The position numbers and the translations under genes were made by a program. From an uncultured Muribaculaceae bacterium (GTDB taxonomy: Bacteria > Bacteroidota > Bacteroidia > Bacteroidales > Muribaculaceae), in the NCBI GenBank assembly GCA_910576775.1, contig CAJTJV010000011.1, positions 13,467 through 77,466 on the forward strand: a stretch of DNA of 64,000 nt, written 5' to 3'. How positions within the stretch are numbered: the first letter of the stretch is position 1; every line of letters starts with the position of its first letter. This document shows positions 50,815 through 59,701 of this stretch, one piece after another. The notes under the pieces are model-generated. The model had not been told where the DNA came from and searched no databases. It saw only the letters and a program-made list of their open reading frames with translations.

Positions 50815-52110
50815 TCAGTGTTTTGTGATCCATAGGCCTTTGCCTATTATTGCGGATATGAGGCCTCGTAGAAGCAGATATATATTAAATGCAGTCCATA
50901 GGGCATCGTTGCCAAGAGTATTCCGTAATGCAAAATAAACTGCGAAATATGCTATTATAGCACAGGCCATGGCTATAAGCATGGATCTGGTGCGGATGAG
51001 GCCTACAAATATTCCGTCCCAGATAAAGGCCAAAAAACCGCATATTGGGATTGCTACTGCCCAAGGCATATATCGGCGAGCTGTGTCTACAACGTTATGG
51101 TCTTCGGCAAGCATGCGCATTATCTGCTCGCCCATAAGCCCGTAGATAATGGCGAAAGCCAGTGCGAAATATAATCCTATCGTCATAAGACGGCGAACAA
51201 GGCTATGCAGAGAAGTCCGGTCTCTGCTGCCATAGTATTTCCCTGCGAGTGCTTCTCCTGCAAATGCGAATCCGTCCATGAAATAAGAGAAAAGCATGAA
51301 AAGTTGCAGTAAAAGGGCGTTTGCCGCGAGGATGTCGGTGCCTTGAAGCGCTCCGGCATGAGTAAACCAAAGAGTGACGGTGACGAGGCACGCCGTTCTG
51401 AGAAATATATCTATATTGATGCGGAAGAATGATAGAAGCGCATTCAGTTCAAGAATTGTCCCAAGTCTGAATATCGCCGGGTGATATTTTCGGACGACGA
51501 TTATCGCGCCTACTGCGAGACCGGCATATTGTGCTGTAACGGTACCCGTGGCTACACCTTCTATCTTCCATCCTAAACCGAAAACAAGCAAAGGGCTGAC
51601 ACATAGGTTGACAATATTTGATGTTATCGCCATCCACATCTGCGCTCTGGAGTTCTGCATTCCGAGAAACCATCCTGACAGTCCGTAAGTCAGCATTACT
51701 GCCGGAGCGCCCCATATGCATATGTTGAAATAGCGCAGAGCAAGAGTGCCTGCGGCTTCTTCCGAATCCATGAATGCAATAATTATATGTCCGAGTGGCC
51801 CGGCGACGATAAGCAGAAACAATCCCAGGATAGCACCTACAGCGAGACTGCGGCAGAGAATCAGATTTTGCAGGTTATTGTCACCGGCGCCGTAAGCCTG
51901 GGCTGTTAGACCGGAGGTACCCATTCGTAGAAAATTGAACAGCCAGTACAATGTGTTGAATACCGTTCCGCCGAGTGCTATTGCTCCTATATATACGGCA
52001 GCGCCGATATGGCCTGTTATAGCCACATCGGCGAGCGACAATAGTGGAGTCGTTATGTTGCTGACAATCGCAGGAATGGCGATTGCGAGAATTTCACGAC
52101 GGTGTTTCAA
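50815..52110 (-). CDS. MATE family efflux transporter (DinF-like)
   Basis: A 431-aa, 12-helix multidrug and toxic compound extrusion transporter, driven by sodium or proton gradients. Typical blocks are 'REILAIAIPAIVSNITTPLLSLADVAITGHIG' type sequence split over 4-35, 'FNFLRMGTSGLTAQAYGA' (about 58-75) and 'MDGFAFAGEALAGKYYGSRD' split over 270-290. The 'LADVAITGHIG' and 'FLRMGTSGLTAQ' pattern is closest to the DinF branch. The substrate is unknown. It is the last gene of the minus-strand chain starting with parA, 3 bp after the OPT gene. Confidence 0.92.
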   Translation of the reverse strand: MKHRREILAIAIPAIVSNITTPLLSLADVAITGHIGAAVYIGAIALGGTVFNTLYWLFNFLRMGTSGLTAQAYGAGDNNLQNLILCRSLAVGAILGLFLLIVAGPLGHIIIAFMDSEEAAGTLALRYFNICIWGAPAVMLTYGLSGWFLGMQNSRAQMWMAITSNIVNLCVSPLLVFGLGWKIEGVATGTVTAQYAGLAVGAIIVVRKYHPAIFRLGTILELNALLSFFRINIDIFLRTACLVTVTLWFTHAGALQGTDILAANALLLQLFMLFSYFMDGFAFAGEALAGKYYGSRDRTSLHSLVRRLMTIGLYFALAFAIIYGLMGEQIMRMLAEDHNVVDTARRYMPWAVAIPICGFLAFIWDGIFVGLIRTRSMLIAMACAIIAYFAVYFALRNTLGNDALWTAFNIYLLLRGLISAIIGKGLWITKH

Positions 52111-52113
52111 AAC

Positions 52114-54096
52114 TTATGCCTTTCCTGTCTTTTTTGACGCCATATATAGGAAGGCGATGAGAGCGGCATATGCCACAAGGCCGAGAATCTGGGGTCTGAA
52201 TTCCCCGCCGTTCTTAGGCACTGGAACGCCGCAGAAGATTGTGATTGCGGCAAATACACCGAAGAGAGCGCCGCCGGCGATAAGTCCTGAAGCTATCAGA
52301 GTGCCACGGTCGTTGCGAATCTTGCAGATGGCTGCATCTTTGGAACTATGATTTACAAAGTAGGATACGAGACCGCCTACAAGCATCGGTGTGTTGAGAT
52401 GCAGGGGCAGGAACATGCCGAGGCAGAACGCCAGAGCGGGAATTCCGAGCCAATTGAGAATCAAGGCAAGGATTGCCCCTACGATGTAGAGCATCCACGG
52501 AGTGGAGCCGCCCATCATCATCGGTTCTATGACTTTTGCCATTGCGTTGGCCTGGGGAGCGTCCATCGCTTGGGGACCGGTGAAGCCGTAGACTTTGTTG
52601 AGCATCAGCATCACACCTCCTACAGTTGCTGCCGATACGAGTGTGCCGAGGAATTTCCATGTTTCCTGTTTTTTTGGTGTGGAGCCGAGCCAGTATCCGA
52701 TTTTTAGGTCGGTTACAAAGCCGCCGGCCATTGAGAGTGCTGTACATACCACACCACCGAGAACCATAGCTGCCACAATACCGGACGTGCCGTTGAGGCC
52801 GATGGCTACGAATACACCGGAAGCTATGATAAGAGTCATGAGCGTCATGCCGCTTACGGGGTTGCTGCCGACAATGGCGATGGCGTTTGCGGCAACGGTT
52901 GTGAACAGGAATGCGATTACCGTCACAACAAGCCATGCTATAAGTGCCTGCCAGAAGGTATGGATAACGCCGAACCAGAAAAACAGAAGTACGCCTATGA
53001 GTGTTATGAATGTGAAATAGGCAATGTGCTTCATCGAGATGTCGGTCTGCCAGCGAGGAGTCTTGCCTTCGCTTTGTGCGCCTTTGAGTTCGCGTGCGGC
53101 TAGACCTACAGCCTGGGCGATGATTCCGCTGGACTTGACGATGCCGATGATGCCTGCCATGGCGATACCTCCGATACCGATCATGCGGGCGTATTCGGAG
53201 AAGATGGCGTCGGGCGACATTGCAGCGATTTCAGGTGCGCCGTAGGTGCCCATCAGGGGAATTATGATCCACCATACGAAAATAGATCCTGCAAATATGA
53301 CGAAGGCATATTTAAGACCAACAATATAGCCCAGTCCGAGAACGGCTGCGCCTGTATTGCAGGAAAATACGAATTTGAATTTGTCGGCGATAGCCTGTCC
53401 CCAGCTGTAGGCTGTGGTGGTGACGGCCTCCGTCCACCATCCGAAAGTTGCCACGATATAGTCGTACACGCCGCCGATGAGCGATGCTATGACAAGCAGC
53501 TTGGCCTGTCCGCCGGTTCCGGCGCTCTGGCCACTGATAAGCACCTGCGTGGTGGCGGTTGCTTCCGGAAATGGATATTTGCCATGCATATCCTTCACAA
53601 AGTATTTGCGGAAGGGTATGAAGAAAAGAATGCCGAGGATGCCGCCGAAGAGGGAACTGAGGAATACCTCGAGAAAATTGACTGTGATTTCGGGATGTGT
53701 GTCCTTAAGGATATAGAGTGCAGGAAGGGTGAATATGGTGCCTGCTACTATAACGCCCGAGCATGCACCTATCGATTGGATAATAATGTTTTGGCCGAGA
53801 GCGTTCTTCTTTTTAAGACGAGCCGAAAGGCCGACGGCGATAATTGCGATGGGAATAGCGGCTTCGAATACCTGTCCGACTTTAAGACCGAGGTAGGCCG
53901 CGGCAGCGCTGAATATTACAGCTAACAGGAGCCCCATGGTAAGCGAATATGGCGTTACTTCCGGGTATTCGCGTGCCGGATGCATGACGGGGCGGTATTC
54001 CTCGTCGGCCGCCAGTTCTCTGAACGCGTTTTCTGGGAGATCGACGGGATCGATTTCCGCGGGCGAAAGAGGTGGCAGGTTTTCTGATTTCTTCAT
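52114..54096 (-). CDS. OPT family oligopeptide transporter
   Basis: A 660-aa, about 15-helix protein of the OPT family. Hallmarks are 'TPYSLTMGLLLAVIFSAAAAYLGLKVGQVFEAAIP' type sequence (about 45-80, split in the family motif) and repeated 'GxxxG' helices; 'FPEATATTQVLISGQS' (about 180) and 'NPVSGMTLMTLIIASGVF' (about 415) are typical of the bacterial TIGR00733-like group. It likely imports small peptides by proton symport. The ATG at 54096 was chosen over a TTG two codons upstream. In several Bacteroidota the gene after the MltD-like gene is a (p)ppGpp synthetase (from memory); here it is this transporter. Confidence 0.92.
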   Translation of the reverse strand: MKKSENLPPLSPAEIDPVDLPENAFRELAADEEYRPVMHPAREYPEVTPYSLTMGLLLAVIFSAAAAYLGLKVGQVFEAAIPIAIIAVGLSARLKKKNALGQNIIIQSIGACSGVIVAGTIFTLPALYILKDTHPEITVNFLEVFLSSLFGGILGILFFIPFRKYFVKDMHGKYPFPEATATTQVLISGQSAGTGGQAKLLVIASLIGGVYDYIVATFGWWTEAVTTTAYSWGQAIADKFKFVFSCNTGAAVLGLGYIVGLKYAFVIFAGSIFVWWIIIPLMGTYGAPEIAAMSPDAIFSEYARMIGIGGIAMAGIIGIVKSSGIIAQAVGLAARELKGAQSEGKTPRWQTDISMKHIAYFTFITLIGVLLFFWFGVIHTFWQALIAWLVVTVIAFLFTTVAANAIAIVGSNPVSGMTLMTLIIASGVFVAIGLNGTSGIVAAMVLGGVVCTALSMAGGFVTDLKIGYWLGSTPKKQETWKFLGTLVSAATVGGVMLMLNKVYGFTGPQAMDAPQANAMAKVIEPMMMGGSTPWMLYIVGAILALILNWLGIPALAFCLGMFLPLHLNTPMLVGGLVSYFVNHSSKDAAICKIRNDRGTLIASGLIAGGALFGVFAAITIFCGVPVPKNGGEFRPQILGLVAYAALIAFLYMASKKTGKA

Positions 54097-54129
54097 GTGC
54101 AAGTTGAAAGATATTGGTTGATATGAATA

Positions 54130-55851
54130 TTATTTCAAAGGTATTTTGAGTTTCTGGCCGACATTGATACGGTCGTTTTTAAGATTATTGGCGTTGCGGA
54201 TAGCCTGTACGCTCACACCATGACGTTTTGCAATTTTGGAAAGATTCTCGCCTTTGCGGACTGTATGTGTGGTGGTTTTGGGTTTCGCTTGTTCGCTTTT
54301 CTTAGTATTTGTCTTTTTTCGGGTATTGTTTTTTTCAGAGGTAACCTTTTTGTTATCAGTCTTTGTATCAGTTTTTTCAACATCTCCGGCATTGGAGAAT
54401 GCGGAAGCTACCTCCTGTGTGCGGGTGACGCCTACGGTATCTGTAGCTATGCTGTCGGCGGGAGTGCTCTCCGAGGCAGGCAGTGAGTTGTTGTTGAAGC
54501 TTATACTATCTGTGTTTTCGGTCGTTTCTGTCTTTTCTATTTCCGGTTCGGGAGCGGGAGTCGGTTTATAGCGGCGCTGTGTAGTGACAATCTTCAGTTT
54601 GCGACCGGGTTTGACGCTTTTGCCGATTTTGTTCGTGCGTCGGAGCTGGCCGACGGTGACACCATATTTGCGGGCAATCTTGGTGAGGTTCTCTCCTTTG
54701 CGGACAGTATGGTATTTTACCACTTCTTCTTCATAGTATTCGCCATTGCTGTCTCGTCCGGTAACGGCACCTGATGCCGGTTCCACAACACCACGGCGCG
54801 CATATTTTCCGGCATTGTGGTTTACTATTGAGTCTTCGTTGGCGATGTAGGCCAGCGCCTGTAGGGAGGGGAGGACAAGAGCATATGGGTGGATGTCGCC
54901 GGGTATCACATCGGCGCGGAACTGGGGATTGAGGTCGCGCAGTTCGGAAATTGGAATGTCCATCACCTCCGAGATTTGTTCGAAATGTACCCGTCGTGTG
55001 ACATGCACGGTATCCGTTATTACGGGCCTACGGGCAAGTGCCGGCGAGATGCCATGCTCCTTATGGAAATTCATTATATAGTTGGCGGCTATGAAAGCGG
55101 GAACGTAGCTGCGGGTTTCGGCGGGAAGGAAGGGGTAGATATCCCAAAAATCGTGTTTACCATCTCCGACGCGACGGAGTGCCTTGTTGACATTGCCCGG
55201 ACCGCAGTTGTAGGCGGCGATGGCAAGCGACCAGTCTTTATATGTATTGTAAAGCTGTTTGAGGTAGCGTGCGCCTGCGTCGGACGACAGATAGGGGTCG
55301 CGGCGCTGATCGACAAGCGAGTTTATTTCAAGTCCGAGGCCTTTGCCTGTCGCGGGCATGAATTGCCAAAGTCCGGCGGCTCCGGCTTTCGATACCGCCT
55401 GGGGTACAAGTGCCGATTCTATGACAGGCAGATAGCGGAGTTCGAGCGGCATGTTGTGCCGTTCGAGGGCTTCTTCAAAAATCGGCATGTAGTAAAGACT
55501 AAGTCCGAGCATGTTCTCCACGAGTTGACGCTTGCGGTTGGCATAGAAATTTATGACATTCTTAACCGGCGTGTTGAGTGGCATTTCTATGATTGTAGGC
55601 AGGGAGGCAAGACGTTCCAGAAGGATCTCGTCGCTGAGTGTTTCTCCGGTGTATTTGTCGGCTTCGTGATCAAGAACGGCATAGTTCTTGAGATACCAGT
55701 GTTTGAGCATCTCGTGTGTGTCGGTCTCGAAGCTTTCGGGCAGAATAATGTTCGGATTCATCGAACCGTCGGAAACATCGAGAATCGATGCGCTCACGGT
55801 CTGTGAGAAACAGATGGCTGCTATGCCGAGGATTTTATGAAGAGTTCTCAT
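54130..55851 (-). CDS. mltD: Membrane-bound lytic murein transglycosylase D-like with two LysM domains
   Basis: A 573-aa exported lytic transglycosylase (signal peptide 1-21) that cleaves peptidoglycan to 1,6-anhydromuramyl products. The SLT domain covers about 115-260: 'LPVIESALVPQAVSKAGAAG' with catalytic Glu145, 'LWQFMPATG' and 'AYNCGPGNVNKA'. Two LysM domains follow, at about 385-430 (YHTVRKGENLTKIARKYGV) and about 525-573 (HTVRKGENLSKIAKRHGV), separated by a Ser/Thr/Lys-rich linker. The start at 55851 lies 17 bp after the DUF5683 stop; an upstream ATG at 55887 would overlap that gene. Confidence 0.93.
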   Translation of the reverse strand: MRTLHKILGIAAICFSQTVSASILDVSDGSMNPNIILPESFETDTHEMLKHWYLKNYAVLDHEADKYTGETLSDEILLERLASLPTIIEMPLNTPVKNVINFYANRKRQLVENMLGLSLYYMPIFEEALERHNMPLELRYLPVIESALVPQAVSKAGAAGLWQFMPATGKGLGLEINSLVDQRRDPYLSSDAGARYLKQLYNTYKDWSLAIAAYNCGPGNVNKALRRVGDGKHDFWDIYPFLPAETRSYVPAFIAANYIMNFHKEHGISPALARRPVITDTVHVTRRVHFEQISEVMDIPISELRDLNPQFRADVIPGDIHPYALVLPSLQALAYIANEDSIVNHNAGKYARRGVVEPASGAVTGRDSNGEYYEEEVVKYHTVRKGENLTKIARKYGVTVGQLRRTNKIGKSVKPGRKLKIVTTQRRYKPTPAPEPEIEKTETTENTDSISFNNNSLPASESTPADSIATDTVGVTRTQEVASAFSNAGDVEKTDTKTDNKKVTSEKNNTRKKTNTKKSEQAKPKTTTHTVRKGENLSKIAKRHGVSVQAIRNANNLKNDRINVGQKLKIPLK

Positions 55852-55868
55852 GAGTGGTATATAATAGT

Positions 55869-56648
55869 CTAAAAGTTCAGTGCCCATACAAGCCCGAGCG
55901 ACGGTCTGGAGTTGGGATGGTCGCGGAACATGGCGGGACAGAGGTCCATGGAAAGGTCGGGCGAGATATCAAAATGAGAGAGAGAGGCGTCAACGTATGC
56001 GTCGACCATCGCTATAAGGTAGACTCCTACCATTGCGATGATACACAGGTCGCGGTTGCGGCGATAGAAATTCTTGCGTGACTGTAATATGTTGGTGAGC
56101 CAGGTCCGGTCGAGATCCGACTCCTGTGTTGTCGGCGGGAAAAAATTCATATAGGAGTTAGTTGACGGATCGTTGTCCATAATATCGCGGTATGCTCTGG
56201 TATAATCGTTTAGCATACCGTTGTTCCACGATGTGGCATATCCGAGGCCGAGATAACCGCCGATTACTATCGGTAGTTTCCAATATCTCCGGTTGTATAT
56301 CTGCCCCAGCCCGGGAAAAAGTGCCGACATCCACACGGCTCTTGTGGGGTCGGGATTGAATTCCACGTCGCGTTCCTCCCATCTGTCGTATGGCGATTCC
56401 TGCACAGTGCCGAGGATGGAGTCGACATCGATTTCACCTTGCTTCGGAGGTGCGAAATCGGCAAGACCCAGAGTCACCTCTACGCTGTCGGGGGCATTGG
56501 GAATTGTGTCGGTGGCGTTATGCTGGCTATGACGGATTGGCAGACGCGGATTGGCAGCGACTGCAATAGCGGGTAACAACATTAACGTCGCCCACATCAA
56601 AAGCCTGTGTACGACAGATCTGAAATTTGCAGGTAGCCTTTCAGTCAT
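55869..56648 (-). CDS. DUF5683 domain-containing membrane protein
   Basis: A 259-aa protein with an N-terminal hydrophobic segment (about 12-31), a disordered acidic part and a DUF5683 domain from about 100: 'PTRAVWMSALFPGLGQIYNRRYW' type region across 104-126, 'PIVIGGYLGLGYATSW' (about 128) and a last helix 'CIIAMVGVYLIAMVDAYVDA' (about 200-220). Two or three membrane helices are predicted. The function is unknown; the gene is conserved between parB and a lytic transglycosylase in many Bacteroidota. It overlaps parB by 8 bp. Confidence 0.85.
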   Translation of the reverse strand: MTERLPANFRSVVHRLLMWATLMLLPAIAVAANPRLPIRHSQHNATDTIPNAPDSVEVTLGLADFAPPKQGEIDVDSILGTVQESPYDRWEERDVEFNPDPTRAVWMSALFPGLGQIYNRRYWKLPIVIGGYLGLGYATSWNNGMLNDYTRAYRDIMDNDPSTNSYMNFFPPTTQESDLDRTWLTNILQSRKNFYRRNRDLCIIAMVGVYLIAMVDAYVDASLSHFDISPDLSMDLCPAMFRDHPNSRPSLGLVWALNF

Positions 56649-57531
56649 TTGGATGCGACAGAGAATCGAAAAGAGTTATAAGTCTCTCAAGTTCCGATTC
56701 GTCCTTGAATTTGAATGTTATGCTGCCGCGGCCCTGTTTGTTGCATGCGAATTGCACAGGCGTACGGAATACTGACGACAGATGATTTTTCAGGACATCG
56801 TAGTCGGCGGAGACGCTTTTTGCAGGCTTTGTTTCTGTCTTTTTACCGTCTCCGTTTTCATACTGGCGGGCAAGTTCTTCCACCCGACGCACCGAAAGCC
56901 CTTGTTTGAGAATTTCGTTATATAGTTTCAATTGCATGGCCGGGTCGGATATCGTGAGCAGAGCGCGGGCATGGCCCATGTCGACGTGTTTGTCGCGTAG
57001 GCCAAGCTGTACTTCTGCGGGCAGGCGCAGAAGACGCAGGAAATTGGCTATAGTAGCGCGTTTTTTTCCTATACGTTCGCTCAACCGCTCCTGTGTGAGT
57101 TGATACTGGTCGATAAGCTTGCGGAAGGTAAGGGCGATTTCTATGGCATTGAGGTCTTCTCGCTGTATGTTCTCGATAAGCGCCATTTCGGTAAGCTCCG
57201 CTTCATTTGCGTTACGGATATAAGCCGGTACTGAGTTTAGACCCGCCATCAGTGCGGCGCGGTAACGCCGTTCGCCGGCAATAATCTGATATGTCGAGGG
57301 GCCTGTCTTGCGGAGCGACAGCGGTTGGATGATGCCTAACTGGCGTATCGACATGGCGAGTTCCTCGAGTGCTTCGTCGTCGAATGATGTGCGTGGCTGA
57401 TCCGGATTTGGCGAAATGGAGTCGAGAGGTATTTCGTTGATAGCTGATGTTCCTCGTGCCGGCACGTCATCCATAGGAATCAGAGTGTCGAGACCACGGC
57501 CGAGGGCATTGCGTTTTTTCGGTGATGTCAT
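56641..57531 (-). CDS. parB: Chromosome-partitioning protein ParB
   Basis: A 296-aa DNA-binding CTPase that spreads from parS sites and loads SMC. The N-terminal domain has 'ISPNPDQPRTSFDDEALEELAMSI' type region (about 37-60), 'GERRYRAALMAGL' (about 86-98, GxRRxxA) and 'ENIQREDLNAIEIA' (about 119). The central HTH is 'TQERLSERIGKKRATIANFLRLL' type across 142-164. The C-terminal dimerisation helix is present ('FKDESELERLITLFDSL'). It is 29 bp downstream of parA. Confidence 0.96.
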   Translation of the reverse strand: MTSPKKRNALGRGLDTLIPMDDVPARGTSAINEIPLDSISPNPDQPRTSFDDEALEELAMSIRQLGIIQPLSLRKTGPSTYQIIAGERRYRAALMAGLNSVPAYIRNANEAELTEMALIENIQREDLNAIEIALTFRKLIDQYQLTQERLSERIGKKRATIANFLRLLRLPAEVQLGLRDKHVDMGHARALLTISDPAMQLKLYNEILKQGLSVRRVEELARQYENGDGKKTETKPAKSVSADYDVLKNHLSSVFRTPVQFACNKQGRGSITFKFKDESELERLITLFDSLSHPND

Positions 57532-57560
57532 GACTTTGGATAAAGGTTACGAAAGCAGGT

Positions 57561-58343
57561 TCACTTTGCTCGTTGCTGCCTCGAATGTTTGGAAATCAGT
57601 TCCTTGGCAAGCCGTATATGGCTTGTCGCGCCGCGGCTCTCCGCATCATAGAGAATCGCGGGAAGACCGTGACTTGGAGCTTCGCTAAGACGTATGTTGC
57701 GGGGAATCACAGTGTTGAATACCATATCGGCGAAATGTCCTTTGAGTTCCTCGTAAATCTGGTTGGCGAGGCGCAGACGTGCGTCGTACATTGTCAGCAG
57801 GAATCCTTCGATTTCCAGCGACGGGTTAAGGCGTGATTTTATTATGCGGATGGTATTCAGAAGTTTGCTGATACCTTCGAGAGCGAAATATTCGGCCTGG
57901 ACGGGGATAATCACCGAGTCGGCGGCTGTGAGGGCGTTGACGGTGATAAGTCCGAGCGAAGGAGAGCAGTCAATTATAATGTAGTCGTATTTGTCTTTTA
58001 CCGGTGCGAGCATGTTCTGGAGCACACGCTCACGGTTGGGCTTCGAAATAAGTTCAATCTCCGCTCCGGCAAGGTCGATGCGGGAGCCTACAAGGAAGAG
58101 ACCCTCCATGCATGTCGGAACCTCCGAGCCGTCAAGAGGATAGTTGTCGACCATGCATTCATATATTGATGATGACATGGTGCGAGGGTCGATTCCGTAT
58201 CCCGACGTTGCGTTTGCCTGGGGGTCGGCGTCGATGATAAGTACTTTTTTTCCTTCGGCGGCGAGAGAAGCGGCGAGGTTGATTGTAGTTGTAGTTTTAC
58301 CCACACCGCCTTTCTGGTTGGCTATGGCTATAATTTTTCCCAT
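57561..58343 (-). CDS. parA: Chromosome-partitioning ATPase ParA (Soj)
   Basis: A 260-aa ParA/Soj ATPase that works with ParB in origin segregation. The deviant Walker A motif is 'NQKGGVGKTTTTINL' (about 8-22), Walker A' 'LIIDADPQANATSG' (about 37), 'YIIIDCSPSLGLITVNAL' (about 115) and 'SEAPSHGLP' (about 213). The start at 58343 (MGKIIAIANQ) gives the standard family N-terminus; longer versions of the frame read into the promoter region. It is divergent from rmuC. Confidence 0.96.
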   Translation of the reverse strand: MGKIIAIANQKGGVGKTTTTINLAASLAAEGKKVLIIDADPQANATSGYGIDPRTMSSSIYECMVDNYPLDGSEVPTCMEGLFLVGSRIDLAGAEIELISKPNRERVLQNMLAPVKDKYDYIIIDCSPSLGLITVNALTAADSVIIPVQAEYFALEGISKLLNTIRIIKSRLNPSLEIEGFLLTMYDARLRLANQIYEELKGHFADMVFNTVIPRNIRLSEAPSHGLPAILYDAESRGATSHIRLAKELISKHSRQQRAK

Positions 58344-58370
58344 AGGATATTCTTGTGAGTGATTGTGTTG

Positions 58371-58401
58371 CAAAGTAACATAAAATTCGTGAAACATACA
58401 A
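58371..58401 (-). promoter_or_regulatory. Promoter of the parAB operon
   Basis: On the minus strand TTG (58401-58399), 20-bp spacer and TTACTTTG (58378-58371), one base off the consensus. The leader is about 25 nt. Confidence 0.55.
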
Positions 58402-58415
58402 TGATTTGTTCCACG
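58388..58415. promoter_or_regulatory. Inverted repeat of parS-like half-sites at the parA promoter
   Basis: CGTGAAACA (58388-58396) and TGTTCCACG (58407-58415) are near-perfect inverted copies (one mismatch) around a 10-nt spacer. Each arm resembles a parS half (consensus TGTTNCACGTGAAACA), but in the swapped order. The repeat covers the -33 element, so a bound protein would block parA transcription. Confidence 0.5.
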
Positions 58416-58496
58416 AATATGCCGGAACTGTCGATAACTTGTACGATTGTCAATAACTTTATCGGCGACTTTGTTCGGAAGCCGGCGATAAAAGTG

Positions 58497-58504
58497 TATA
58501 TTTG
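58497..58504 (+). promoter_or_regulatory. -7 element directly upstream of rmuC
   Basis: TATATTTG at 58497-58504, with TTTG at 58470-58473 (23-bp spacer). The ATG begins at 58509, so transcription may start at or next to the start codon. Confidence 0.55.
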
Positions 58505-58508
58505 TCAT

Positions 58509-59654
58509 ATGGAAATAATAGCAGTGTTACTTGCCTTCGGGCTCGCCGCGGCTCTTTGCGCGGTATTCGTGTTGCGCGGGCGTTTGAGTGATGCCCGCAA
58601 CGCCCTTGTGAGTCAGAAAGAAGAATATGAGCGCAGCAGTGCGGCTGCCGAGGAACGGTTCTCGGTTTTGGCGGCAAAAGCATTGGCCTCGAATGCGGAG
58701 TCTCTCCGCCGCCAGAATATAAACGGGCTCGCGGAGGTGCTTGCTCCCATGCAGGCAAATATTGAGACGTTCCGCAAGAGCATCGCCGAGCGTTATGACG
58801 CCGAGGCACGCGAGCGTTTTGCTCTCGACAAGAGGGTTAGTGAACTTGTAGAGGTGAATCGTATTGTAGGAAAAGAGGCAGCGAAGCTTACTGCGGCACT
58901 CAAAGGTAATGCGCGTGTGCAGGGAGAGTGGGGCGAAATGATTCTCGAGAATATATTGCGCGCGGCGGGATTCCGTCAGGGTTATGAATATGAGGTTCAG
59001 GAATCAGTGACGGATGCCGACGGCAAACGTCTGCGTCCCGATGTGATAATAAATTATTCCGACAACCGTAAGATTATCGTCGATTCAAAGGTGTCGATAC
59101 AGGATTATCTCAACATGATAGAGGCATCGACCGAGAGTGCACGCGAGGCTTATGCCCGCGCGCATCTTTCGTCGGTGAAAAAGCATGTAGGCGAACTGTG
59201 CCGCAAATCGTATCAGGATGCCGTGATCGGTTCCACATATGATTACGTGCTGATGTTCATTCCGAATGAAGGCGCTTTCCTTTCCGCACTCGATCTTGAC
59301 AGCAAATTATGGCAGACGGCTTACGACAGCCATGTGCTTATAATATCGCCAACACATCTGATGGCGATAGTGAAATTGATAGAGCAGATGTGGCGCAACG
59401 ACAAGCAGAACCGCAACGCGGTGGCAATCGCGGAGGAGGCGGGACGCATGCTGGATAAATTCAGAGGATTCCTTGAAGATCTCGATAGAATTGACAAATC
59501 GCTCGGACAGGCCCGTGATGCATGGAATTCCGCATATACGAAACTATCGACCGGTGCCGGTAATCTTATAGGCCGTTCGCAAAAGCTTGCCCAGCTCGGT
59601 GCGAAGGTGAAAAAGCAGATGCCCGCGCGCTTCAATGTCGAGTCAGACGATTGA
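58509..59654 (+). CDS. rmuC: DNA recombination protein RmuC
   Basis: A 381-aa protein with an N-terminal membrane helix (about 2-22, EIIAVLLAFGLAAALCAVFVL), a coiled coil (about 23-135) and the RmuC nuclease-like domain: 'GNARVQGEWGEMILENILRAAGF' type region across 135-158, 'RPDVIINYSDNRKIIVDSKVSI' split over 176-198, and 'YDYVLMFIPNEGAF' (about 243). RmuC limits inversions and rearrangements at repeats. The ATG at 58509 is required for the membrane helix; upstream in-frame codons run through the parA promoter and are rejected. Confidence 0.93.
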   Translation: MEIIAVLLAFGLAAALCAVFVLRGRLSDARNALVSQKEEYERSSAAAEERFSVLAAKALASNAESLRRQNINGLAEVLAPMQANIETFRKSIAERYDAEARERFALDKRVSELVEVNRIVGKEAAKLTAALKGNARVQGEWGEMILENILRAAGFRQGYEYEVQESVTDADGKRLRPDVIINYSDNRKIIVDSKVSIQDYLNMIEASTESAREAYARAHLSSVKKHVGELCRKSYQDAVIGSTYDYVLMFIPNEGAFLSALDLDSKLWQTAYDSHVLIISPTHLMAIVKLIEQMWRNDKQNRNAVAIAEEAGRMLDKFRGFLEDLDRIDKSLGQARDAWNSAYTKLSTGAGNLIGRSQKLAQLGAKVKKQMPARFNVESDD

Positions 59655-59701
59655 ACAACATCCGCGTCGGTGTGTTTTATATCTGAATACTACTTAATGA
59701 T

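Noticed and set aside
54889..55806. Plus-strand open frame (305 codons) opposite the lytic transglycosylase
   Set aside because: It is the complement of the conserved SLT domain; no family features.
56223..56240. Possible parS site inside the DUF5683 gene (TGTTCCACGATGTGGCA)
   Set aside because: Only the left half matches parS; the right half does not form the inverted partner.
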